A DNA stretch of 64,000 nt from Fremontodendron californicum (Eukaryota; Streptophyta; Magnoliopsida; Malvales; Malvaceae), in NCBI GenBank assembly GCA_030761205.1, contig JAULJL010000028.1, positions 19,519,001 to 19,583,000 of the forward strand, written 5' to 3'. This document shows, in pieces, positions 11,386 through 18,736 of this stretch. Under the pieces are notes generated by a model that saw only the letters and a program-made list of their open reading frames with translations, did not search any database and had not been told where the DNA came from. The translations under genes were made by a program, and so were the position numbers. Position 1 is the first letter of the stretch; each line of letters starts with the position of its first letter.

Positions 11386-11715
11386 GCTAGGGAAAAAGAC
11401 TCCGTTTCAAGAAGTATAAAACATGAAAAAGATAGATATGCCTCTTAGCTTTGCACGCCTACAAATTTCAGCCTTATTGCTTCAGTGAAACTCCAGATAT
11501 AGCTGATATGGCAAAATGTGTCGGAACTGGAACTGAACTGGATTTGCCCTTAATTCTAGTAATCTGAAATCACTTAAAGAAACTTGTGAAAAACACCAAA
11601 TTACATAAAAATATAAAAGATCATAAACACAATTAGACTAAACAATAATAACTCGTATTTGACACAAAACAATAATAAAACATAACTAAAAACTATATAA
11701 TTATACGAGTTATCA

Positions 11716-11752
11716 CACCCCCACACTTAGATTGTTGCTAGTCCCTAGCAAC
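11716..11752 (-). other. Polypurine tract and hairpin of B element
   Basis: On the minus strand AAGTGTGGGGGTG (11728-11716) abuts the 3' LTR start TGATAACTCG, the plus-strand priming site. A perfect 8-bp hairpin sits just upstream: GTTGCTAG (11734-11741), 3-base loop, CTAGCAAC (11745-11752). The same pair precedes every B LTR that is joined to its internal region. Confidence 0.9.
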
Positions 11753-12609
11753 GACTCAATAAAAATAAAATAAGAAAATCTAATCTAATCCACTTTCGTA
11801 GGAAATCACGGTGGCACTTAGCATGTGACACAAGCCTTTAAACCCCTAGGTGTCCCTAGTGGACTAGTTTAGTCTCGTGAGGGTTTACTAGAACGATACC
11901 CACAAACATTGAAAAACTAAAATATAAATAAACTAAATATACTAAAAATATTTACTCCTAATCCTTTCAATACAAATTAGAGACAATCTTTGAACAAGTC
12001 TTATAAACTAATCAATAGCTTAAAGAATTTCACAAAAAATCATGCTTGAATGTAAATTGTTTGAGTTAAGCCAATATTAACATAACATATTTCAATAGTG
12101 CATATTCAAATTTAATCTCAACTTCTCACATGGGATACCCTCATGATTTTCACTCTTTAAAATAGTGGTGAAGTGTTTACACTCAATCAATCTCATGAAA
12201 ACAGTTCTACCATATTCTTGCTTGTCCACCTATTCTCCACTATTTAGATCATACAACTTCATGAATCAAGAGGTCTTTAATCAAGGTTGTAATGGGGCCA
12301 AGGGGTTTGTAATGTGGTTGAAGAATAAAAAGGAAAAGATATCACAAACATTCCAAAGACTTCATAGAATTTAGAGACAAAATAAGATTTTGCAGATAAA
12401 ACTTTCTCAATATTCTTTAGAAGTACATAATCACATAGGCTGAATATTTCATGTTGAGCCTTTACTTCATTCTAACCAACTTTCGAACATCTTTTTCTTT
12501 TCTTTAACTAGAAGTTCAAGAGATTATTCAAAAAAAAATTTTTTTTTTCATATGGGAATGTATTTGACAATGATCCCTTTCTTTTTCTCTTGACTTTTTT
12601 CTTTCTTTT

Positions 12610-12621
12610 CCCCCCACACTT
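12610..12621 (-). other. Internal polypurine-like tract 1
   Basis: CCCCCCACACTT on the plus strand, that is AAGTGTGGGGGG on the sense strand, the same core as the true PPT but 0.9 kb inside the element. It is kept in the other B internal regions (near 25682, 30217, 35056, 44646; sense copy 54075-54090). Confidence 0.7.
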
Positions 12622-13287
12622 ATTTCTTGTTTCTAACCCAAATTTTCAATAAATCTTCCTTGTCTTTGCAACTTGTCTCAAAACATGCTAATTCATCTTT
12701 GGAACAAAGGTAAAGATATAAGTATATTTAGGTTAGGGACAAGTTATGGTTACCAAAGAGATAGCTTATTCAATGTAGGCTCAAATTGGTTCACTAAGGG
12801 TGTGTTCTCTTGGAACATTAATAATGGATGGCTGTTTGGCTCTGGTTATAATCCTAATGCCTCTATCATATTCATGTTGTCACATGTATCAATATAGTCT
12901 CAAACGGTTTAAAGCAAGTTCTAGAGAATCATGTAATCATAAGAGCACTCAAGAAAGAAATTAGATTGATTTGTATAATGCATCAATCATTATAGGCTCA
13001 AAAACTCACAAGGATGATTATACAAGTCAGATTAAGTCTAAACATGCTTCTTTCTCAATCAACATATCATATTAACATTGGCTCATAAAAAGGTTGACAT
13101 CAAGCTCAATTCTCATGAAAATCTTCTCACTAATAAATCTGTTTTAGACTTATGCAATTCATATCTCATCATAGTATTGAAAAGGAACTAAAACACACTA
13201 AAAAAAATAATAATAATAAAAATAAAGACTCTAAAAAAATATATATATATATATAGTAGACAAAAATAAAAGAAATCCTAAATCATT

Positions 13288-13325
13288 CCCCCCACACTTA
13301 ATTCTTACATTGTCCTCAATGTAAG
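13288..13325 (-). other. Internal polypurine-like tract 2 with 9-bp hairpin
   Basis: Sense AAGTGTGGGGGG (13299-13288) preceded by a perfect inverted repeat CTTACATTG-TCCT-CAATGTAAG (13304-13325). The layout repeats that of the terminal hairpin and PPT. I recall the CATTGAGGACAATG core as common near the 3' part of Athila/Tat elements. It may be a relic 3' end or a central priming site. Confidence 0.65.
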
Positions 13326-13583
13326 TCTATTAACCCAAATGAAAGAATCATGTGTAAGAGAAAAGAACTAATAACATAAGAATAGGAACAACTAAGACTC
13401 AAAACAAAACAAACTCATGCAACCTAAATAATCCTAAAATACTAAACAAAAATTAACAAGTAAACATAAAAAAATAAAAATAAAAACAATAAAAATAAAA
13501 ATAATAAAAGAAAAGAAAAAGGAAAAGAAAGAGAAAGAGAAAGAGAAAGCAAATCTGAATATGGAATGTTGGCAATTTCTTCT

Positions 13584-13608
13584 TTAATTGGGTTGCCTTC
13601 CCAATTAA
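13584..13608 (-). other. Hairpin just after the gag stop
   Basis: TTAATTGGG, 7-base loop, CCCAATTAA: a perfect 9-bp stem 22 bases past the stop codon. On the sense strand the loop region reads GGGAAGGCAACCC, which I recall as typical of sequence after the pol ORF in Athila/Tat elements. Its place right behind gag would then mark the pol deletion. Confidence 0.6.
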
Positions 13609-13630
13609 CACTTGAGTTAATGTTTTGAAC

Positions 13631-14569
13631 CTAACCAACACCCCTTCTTGGCTTTTTAGGCTTGTCAGGCTCATACATGAAATTTTCCAAATTAATGCGT
13701 TTGAGAGGAAGCTTTCTTTGCACAACAGTGGATGCATTCTCCATTACAAGTATTATTCCACCATCCTTTGTGGTGCATATCTCATCGAGGAATGGAGCAT
13801 ATTTTGATACTTGTTGAATGGCATCCACAAACAAGTTGTTTAAGGTTTCTGGCATGTGTTGTTCATGTTCTTCCTCCTTGAACTTTGCAAATCTACTAGG
13901 AAAATGTGGAGAAGAAACATTAGTAAAAAGTGGAACCTTAAACGTTACCTCAGGTGCCGAAATACTCTTATTTGGATTTGTGGCTTCATTATCCTCAAGA
14001 ATAGAATCCATCTCTAATTTTGTCTCATCCTCATCTTGTTCCTCATTCCTCAAGGTCACAATCGTAGCATTCTCCTTTGGGTTAATCATCGTTTGGGCAG
14101 GGAGTTCTTCAGATCTTTGTGCTACCCATCCCACCATACTACTAGTCAATTGGATCATTTGCTTTTCCAAACTCTGGATGCTTGCCCTTGTTTCCTGTTG
14201 AAATTGCAATGTATCAGTAACAAGAGAATAGACAAGATCTTCTAAAGAAGTACCTGAGTTTTGAGTCATATGTGGTGGTTGAAAAAGATCTGGTTCTTGG
14301 GACCATGATTGATTGAAGCTAGATGGATGAGTGTAATTGGCATAAGGATCTACTTCTTGGTAATTTTTCGAGTAGCCATAATTAGTATGATCCCACCATC
14401 CCTCATGGTAAGTGTTTGAGTAATGATCATACTGTTGGTCTTGGAACACTTGATGGCCTTGACATCCTCCCATGGCCAATTGTTGAACTGGGAAGGTGAG
14501 ATTGGCTTGTTGATTCTCCATGTTCATGTATGCCACCAACTCTTCAAGTGTTAGATTGCTCAATTCCAT
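13631..14569 (-). CDS. gag: Gag-like protein (Gag C-terminal region only), 312 aa
   Basis: The only ORF of the element, starting at ATG 14569, 118 bases after the PBS. Residues about 47-65 hold SNTYHEGWWDHTNYGY, matching the Athila Gag block after the zinc knuckle. Residues about 105-150 are a predicted coiled coil (SLEDLVYSLV, SIQSLEKQ). Residues about 165-178 hold NPKENATIVTLRN, and PHFPSRFAKF and QRKLPLK follow, motifs that precede protease in Athila polyproteins. The protein ends in a basic tail (PDKPKKPRRGVG) where protease would start. Capsid, zinc knuckle and all of pol are absent. The frame is fully open and is kept in 36006-36944. A role in assembly with a helper Gag is possible but inferred. 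Confidence 0.85.
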   Translation of the reverse strand: MELSNLTLEELVAYMNMENQQANLTFPVQQLAMGGCQGHQVFQDQQYDHYSNTYHEGWWDHTNYGYSKNYQEVDPYANYTHPSSFNQSWSQEPDLFQPPHMTQNSGTSLEDLVYSLVTDTLQFQQETRASIQSLEKQMIQLTSSMVGWVAQRSEELPAQTMINPKENATIVTLRNEEQDEDETKLEMDSILEDNEATNPNKSISAPEVTFKVPLFTNVSSPHFPSRFAKFKEEEHEQHMPETLNNLFVDAIQQVSKYAPFLDEICTTKDGGIILVMENASTVVQRKLPLKRINLENFMYEPDKPKKPRRGVG

Positions 14570-14571
14570 CG

Positions 14572-14589
14572 TTTTTTTTTTTTTTTTTT
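14572..14589 (-). other. Poly(A) leader immediately upstream of gag
   Basis: A run of 18 A on the sense strand, two bases before the gag ATG. Equivalent runs precede gag at 32026-32042 (17) and 36945-36958 (14, directly abutting the ATG), and a shorter one near 22367-22378. The C element has a T run instead. Confidence 0.8.
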
Positions 14590-14687
14590 CAAAATTAGAT
14601 AAGAAAAACTTGTATGTACAAGAAAATAAAACTAATTAGAACTGAAAATAAGAATAAACCAAGTAACAAATAGACTAAAGAAAACAA

Positions 14688-14705
14688 TCCCCGGCAACGG
14701 CGCCA
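14688..14705 (-). other. Primer binding site, tRNA-Asp
   Basis: On the minus strand TGGCGCCGTTGCCGGGGA, complementary over 18 bases to the CCA end of plant tRNA-Asp(GUC) as I remember it. It sits six bases inside the 5' LTR end. tRNA-Asp priming is typical of Athila elements. Confidence 0.92.
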
Positions 14706-14915
14706 AAAATTTGATGCACCCAAAAGAGTGTATCTTATTTAACCTTGCACTAAAAAGATAAATTGTAAGTATAGTAGTTAGCAAGGGTCGAGTCCTCAGG
14801 GATTGGGTTTTAGTTTATAAGTTAATAGTTTAAAACTTAAATTCAAGAACAATAAAAGAAAAGGGGTTTTTGAAGCCAGATTTAAACTAAAGTAAATAAT
14901 AAGAATAAGATGCAA

Positions 14916-15060
14916 GGCGGTATAACCAGCCAATAAAAATATATATACTAAATTAGGCGGTATAACCAGCCAATAAAAATATATATACTAAATTAGGCGG
15001 TATAACCAGCCAATAAAAATAAAACAAAGTTAATATACAAATTAGGCGGTATAACCAGCC
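14916..15060 (-). repeat. Leader hairpin repeat array, four copies
   Basis: Starts at 14916, 14956, 14996 and 15045: three intervals of 40, 40 and 49 bases. The extra 40-bp unit relative to 9878-9982 accounts for the whole length difference between the LTRs. Confidence 0.9.
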
Positions 15061-15957
15061 AATAAAAATAAATATAAAAAATAAGCAAACTAAAAGTAAG
15101 AAAACAAATAAGTAAGAAGAATCAAATATGAAAAATATGGTTAAGGTTTCATTCTCCACCACTAGACATCATTAAGAATCAATTTCAGATCTATCAATAT
15201 CAACCAACTATCAAAGTTAACAACCGTAGATAACAACAAGCTCTGTTATCCCAATCTTTCCTTAGTTTGTCGTTAAATAGAACAAGCTCTCTATTTAATC
15301 TCTAACCATCAAACAACCTAGAATAAGCTCTCTAAGTTCAATTTAATGGCAGCTTTATGATGAGAAAGATAGGTTGATCTAAGCAACAAACACATAAGCT
15401 CGGATTGTTCAACTTAGGTTATGTTCCACTTTGCAATTATTGAAAACTTGACCATAATCATTAATCACAAATTGCCACTTATGAATAGGAAATCAAGACA
15501 ATTACACGGATCAAGACTCCTAAACTAGCAATAGATAATTATCAAGATCTATCTAGTTGTACACCTAAATAAATCAAGACAACATCATGAACAATTCTTG
15601 TAGAAGAACATAAGCAACTTTGATAGAAAATTAATGATAGATAGAATCTGAAAATCAATCACAAAACATGTCTAGGGCTTTGAAATCACCCTTAACCAAA
15701 TAGAAGTTTAGCCTAGCATAGGCATTGTAAACATAAACATAAAATTAAAGAAAATCTAAGAAGAAAATAAAAGAAAGAAAGAAGAAGAGGAAGAATATTA
15801 ATTATCCAACCTCTTGCTCTCTCTAAAGAAAAAGAAAACTAGAGAAAAGAAAGAAAACTAGAGAAAAGAAAGAAGAAGAAAACTTAGAGAATTTTATTAA
15901 AATGGCTAATATCCTACCTATGTACAATATGATCCTCTACAATCATCCAAGGCCCTC

Positions 15958-15965
15958 TATTTATA
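15958..15965 (-). promoter_or_regulatory. TATA box of B 5' LTR
   Basis: TATAAATA on the minus strand. This copy would drive the genomic transcript of the intact element. The predicted start is about 30 bases leftward; the transcribed leader before gag would be about 1.4 kb. Confidence 0.75.
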
Positions 15966-16078
15966 CACATTTTGGAAGGCTAAATGACAAGAGACAAGCT
16001 TTACAAATTTCAAAGGTAGGTATAATAGGTGGGTGAATTTTTCTAACAATTTTCGTCATATTGTATGACAATTTTGAT

Positions 16079-16463
16079 CAGCCAACTTGATGGTCGATTT
16101 CGTCAATGTTGGAGGCCTGATCTGATCACATGGTCTTCTAGAAAAAGGTTCCCCTATCAGTTACGGATCCATAGCCGTTGGAATCAGCTCATTTGCTGAT
16201 GTGGGTAAGCAGATATGGGCAAAATACGAAAACATGTCAGCACAGACGTCATTGCACATCAGCCAACTTGATGGTCGATTTCGTCAATATTAGAGGCCTG
16301 ATCTGATCATATGGTCTTCTAGACAAAGGTTCCCGTATCAGTTACGGATCCATAGCCATTGGAATCAGCTCATTTGCTGATGTGGATAAGCAGATATGGG
16401 CAAAATACGAAAACAGGTCAGCACAGACGTCATTGCACATCAGCCAACTTGATGGTCGATTTC
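16079..16463 (-). repeat. U3 tandem 181-bp units of the 5' LTR
   Basis: Unit starts at 16079, 16260 and 16441, again exactly 181 apart. Both full units keep the GACGTC core. Confidence 0.9.
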
Positions 16464-16793
16464 GCTAGGGAAAACGACTCCGTTTCAAGAAGTATAAAAC
16501 ATGAAAAAGATAGATATGCCTCTTAGCTTTGCACGCCTACAAATTTAAGCCTTATTGCTTCAGTGAAACTCCAGATATAGCTGATATGGCAAAATGTGTC
16601 GGAACTGGAACTGAACTGGATTTGCCCTTAATTCTAGTAATCTGAAATCACTTAAAGAAACTTGTGAAAAACACCAAATTACATAAAAATATAAAAGATC
16701 ATAAACACAATTAGACTAAACAATAATAACTCGTATTTGACACAAAACAATAATAAAACATAACTAAAAACTATATAATTATACGAGTTATCA

Positions 16794-16798
16794 TTTGA
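16794..16798 (+). repeat. Target site duplication of B element (right copy)
   Basis: TTTGA, perfect partner of 9669-9673. Confidence 0.95.
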
Positions 16799-16920
16799 CT
16801 TCATCTCCTCCAAAATACCTACAAAACATAAAAACCTAGTAAAATGTCAAGGAAGTAAGAATCAAAGCACAAAGTAAAAGGAAATTAAATAGGAAAATGT
16901 ATGAAATTAAGCACTTATCA
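16799..16920 (-). mobile_element. Solo A-type LTR, second part
   Basis: Continues the A U3 after the B insertion (CTTCATCTCCTCC...) to the intact terminus GCACTTATCA at 16920. Followed by the right target duplication 16921-16925. Confidence 0.85.
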
Positions 16921-18132
16921 CCTCCAGAGCTTGTTGCAAGGAAAACATTATGTTAAATCCTTATTTGAAGAAACTCTCTCTTAACTTTTGAAGCTGACTT
17001 GAATACCTTTCCAACTATAGTTAAACGCCCAAATCAGACAAGAAATGGTCAACCAAATCAGTAAAAGAAGTGCGAGATGATGCATCAGAAAAATACAAGG
17101 CAGTATGCTCAGCGCCTAGGCGCCAATAATTCGAGAAAAGCTGCAAAAGCTGCCCAAAAACGTAATTTTCTGCCTCCAGGCTTACTTGTGCGGCAAGGAC
17201 TTATTCTAGGGTTTTAAAACTCTATAAATACCATCTTTTGAGCCACAAACTAAACATCTTTTGAGGAGACTCAAGGATCATCATTATTATTCTTCGTTTC
17301 CAATCTTTTATTTTCTTTTTAGTTTTATGTATATATTATCTATGCCTATGATGGTGATTTCAAAGCCCTAGAACATGTTGTGTAATTGATCTTTTGATTC
17401 TATCTATCATTAGTTTTCTTTCAAAGTTGCTTGTGTTCTTCTGCAATAATTGTTTATGATTTTTGTCTTGATTTGTTTAGGTGCCCAACTAGATATATCT
17501 TGATAATTATCTAATGCTAGTTTAAGAAACTTAATACATAGCTTGTCTTGATTTCTTATTCAATAGTAGCAATTTGAAATTCATGTTTATGTGTTTTTAG
17601 GAATTATGATGTGGAATATAACCTAAGATGAATAAATCCATGTTTATGTGTTTATTGCTTAGATCAACCTATCTTTCTCATCTTAATTCTGCTATCACTT
17701 TGAATCTATAAATGTTTATCTTAGGTTATTTGATAGTTAGAGATTAAGTAGTGGCGTTTGTCCTATTTAACTACAAACTATGGAAGGATTGGGGTAACAC
17801 GGGAGGTTGTTATCTACGGTTGTTAATTTTGATAGAGAATTGATGTTGATAGGTCTGAAATTGATTCTTAATATTATTTAGTGGTGGAGAATGAAACCTT
17901 AACCATATTTCTCATATTTTATTACATTTTATTTATTTATTTATTTATTTTATTGTTTGCTTCTCTTTCAAAAATCTCCTTTTCTTTTATTGTTCTTGAA
18001 TTTAAGTTTTAAACTCGTAATTTATAAACTAAAAAACCAATCTTTGTGGATTCGACCCTTGCATGCTACTTTACTATAATTGATCATATTATTTGCAAGG
18101 TTTAATAAAGATACACTCTTTTGGATGCATCA
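16921..18132 (+). mobile_element. C-type 5' LTR, second part
   Basis: Resumes the C LTR: rest of U3, TATA box 17223-17230 (CTCTATAAATACC), leader and the end TTGGATGCATCA at 18132. U3 includes a perfect 12-bp palindrome GCGCCTAGGCGC (17112-17123). The leader is clearly homologous to, but more diverged than, the A and B leaders (ATTTATTTATTT expansion near 17930), and it has no hairpin repeats. A PBS follows, so this is a true 5' LTR. Confidence 0.88.
17223..17230 (+). promoter_or_regulatory. TATA box of C 5' LTR
   Basis: TATAAATA, same context as 106-113. Confidence 0.7.
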
Positions 18133-18138
18133 AATTTT

Positions 18139-18156
18139 TGGCGCCGTTGCCAGGGA
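18139..18156 (+). other. Primer binding site of C element, tRNA-Asp
   Basis: TGGCGCCGTTGCCAGGGA, one mismatch to the B site (G to A at 18152), six bases after the LTR end. Confidence 0.9.
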
Positions 18157-18263
18157 TTGCTTTATTTAGTTTATTAGTTATTTGATTTATTCTTATTTTC
18201 AATTGTAATTAATTTTATTTTTCTTGTACATAGTTTTTTTTTTTTGAGCAAAACACGATAGAA

Positions 18264-18736
18264 ATGAGCAATTTAACACTTGAGGAGTTGGAGGCATACA
18301 TGAAGATTGAGAACCGACGAGCCAATCTCACCTCCCCAGTTCAACAATTGGCCATCGGTAATGTTCAACAATCAAGGCAGTGTGGAATGTGCTTCATGAT
18401 GGATCATCCAACCAATTCGTGCCCATACTACCGAAAAGATGATTTTGGACCAGCCTATGATGTGGAAGGATACCAAAGCCAACAAGGGTTCCACAAACTA
18501 GAGTATGATCCTTTCCCAAACACTTATAATGAGGGATGGTGGGATCATCCTAATTATGGCTACTTGGGAAATAATCTGAAGTAGATCCTTATACCAATTA
18601 CACTCATCCATCGAGCTTCAATCAATCATGGTCTCAAGAACCAGATCTTTCTCAGCCCTAATCTCAAAATTCAGGTGTGTCTCTAGCAGATCTTGTCAAA
18701 TCCCTTGCTACTAACCAGTTGCAAATGCAACAGCAC
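18264..18736 (+). pseudogene. gag: C-element Gag remnant with zinc knuckle
   Basis: Starts at ATG 18264 with NLTLEELEAYMKIENRRANL, the same N-terminus as the B ORF. Residues about 45-58 hold CGMCFMMDHPTNSC, a C-X2-C-X4-H-X4-C zinc knuckle (nucleocapsid type). Then comes NTYNEGWWDHPNYGY, the Athila block. The frame shifts near 18580 (a base lost in the GAAGTAGATCC region) and a later in-frame TAA follows CAGCCC. The gene is cut at 18736 by an A LTR. The capsid region normally upstream of the knuckle is already missing. Relative to this copy, B lacks 36 codons including the knuckle, in frame. Confidence 0.88.

Larger units (their letters stand above)
9674..11715 (-). mobile_element. 3' LTR of the young B element
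   Basis: Contains, on the minus strand from 11715: U3 with inverted AAACG/CGTTT, two 181-bp units (11001-11362), TATA box 10880-10887, a GA/TTC-rich tract after the start site, a leader shared with A and C LTRs, three hairpin repeats (9878-9982) and the terminal GGGTGCATCA at 9674. Confidence 0.95.
11753..13583 (-). mobile_element. B internal 3' non-coding region
   Basis: About 1.8 kb between the gag ORF and the PPT without a plausible coding sequence. It contains pyrimidine- and A-rich runs, an (AT)n run near 13240-13256, and two extra polypurine-like tracts (12610-12621 and 13288-13299). Short open frames on the plus strand (for example 12165-12374 and 12673-12897) are antisense to the element and carry no family motif. 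The region is homologous to the A 3' region at 1489-1918. Confidence 0.8.
9674..16793 (-). mobile_element. Complete young B-type non-autonomous Athila-like retrotransposon
   Basis: A 7120-bp element read on the minus strand: 5' LTR 14712-16793, PBS, one gag-like ORF, long 3' non-coding region, PPT, 3' LTR 9674-11715. The ends are TGATAA...GCATCA and the 5-bp duplication TTTGA is perfect. The LTR lengths (2082 and 2042) differ by exactly one 40-bp repeat unit. By eye I found only two substitutions (GGGAAAAAGACTCC/GGGAAAACGACTCC; TTTCAGCC/TTTAAGCC), so the insertion is recent. There is no protease, RT, RNase H or integrase: the element depends on enzymes supplied in trans. It is the reference copy for all B pieces further right. 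Confidence 0.95.
14712..16793 (-). mobile_element. 5' LTR of the young B element
   Basis: Same order as the 3' LTR: TATA box 15958-15965, two 181-bp U3 units (16079-16440), leader, and four hairpin repeats (14916, 14956, 14996, 15045), one more than the 3' LTR. U3 terminus TTATCA at 16793. The near-identity to the 3' LTR shows that both derive from one recent reverse transcription. Confidence 0.95.

Noticed and set aside
12165..12374. Frame MVKCLHSINLMKT repeated in all B internal regions
   Set aside because: Antisense to the element, in the 3' non-coding region, without any family motif. Conserved only because copies are recent.
13453..13737. Minus-strand frame MHPLLCKESF overlapping the end of gag
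   Set aside because: Alternative frame of gag and its A/T-rich tail; low-complexity Phe/Leu run and no homology seen.
13818..14201. Plus-strand Cys/Ser-rich frames over gag (for example 13818-14201)
   Set aside because: They are shadows of the gag ORF on the other strand; the Ser runs are reversed acidic codons.
14953..15162. Recurrent hydrophobic frame MVENETLTIFF of about 69 codons resembling a membrane protein
   Set aside because: The hydrophobic part is the AT-rich hairpin repeat read as codons. The unit is 40 bp, not a multiple of three, and the archaic LTR lacks the repeats.
17112..17123. GCGCCTAGGCGC palindrome as a regulatory operator
   Set aside because: It occurs once, in the single complete C U3, with nothing to link it to a binding protein.
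18264..18584. Possible host zinc-finger gene
   Set aside because: The single CCHC knuckle, PBS position and Athila block identify it as retrotransposon gag.
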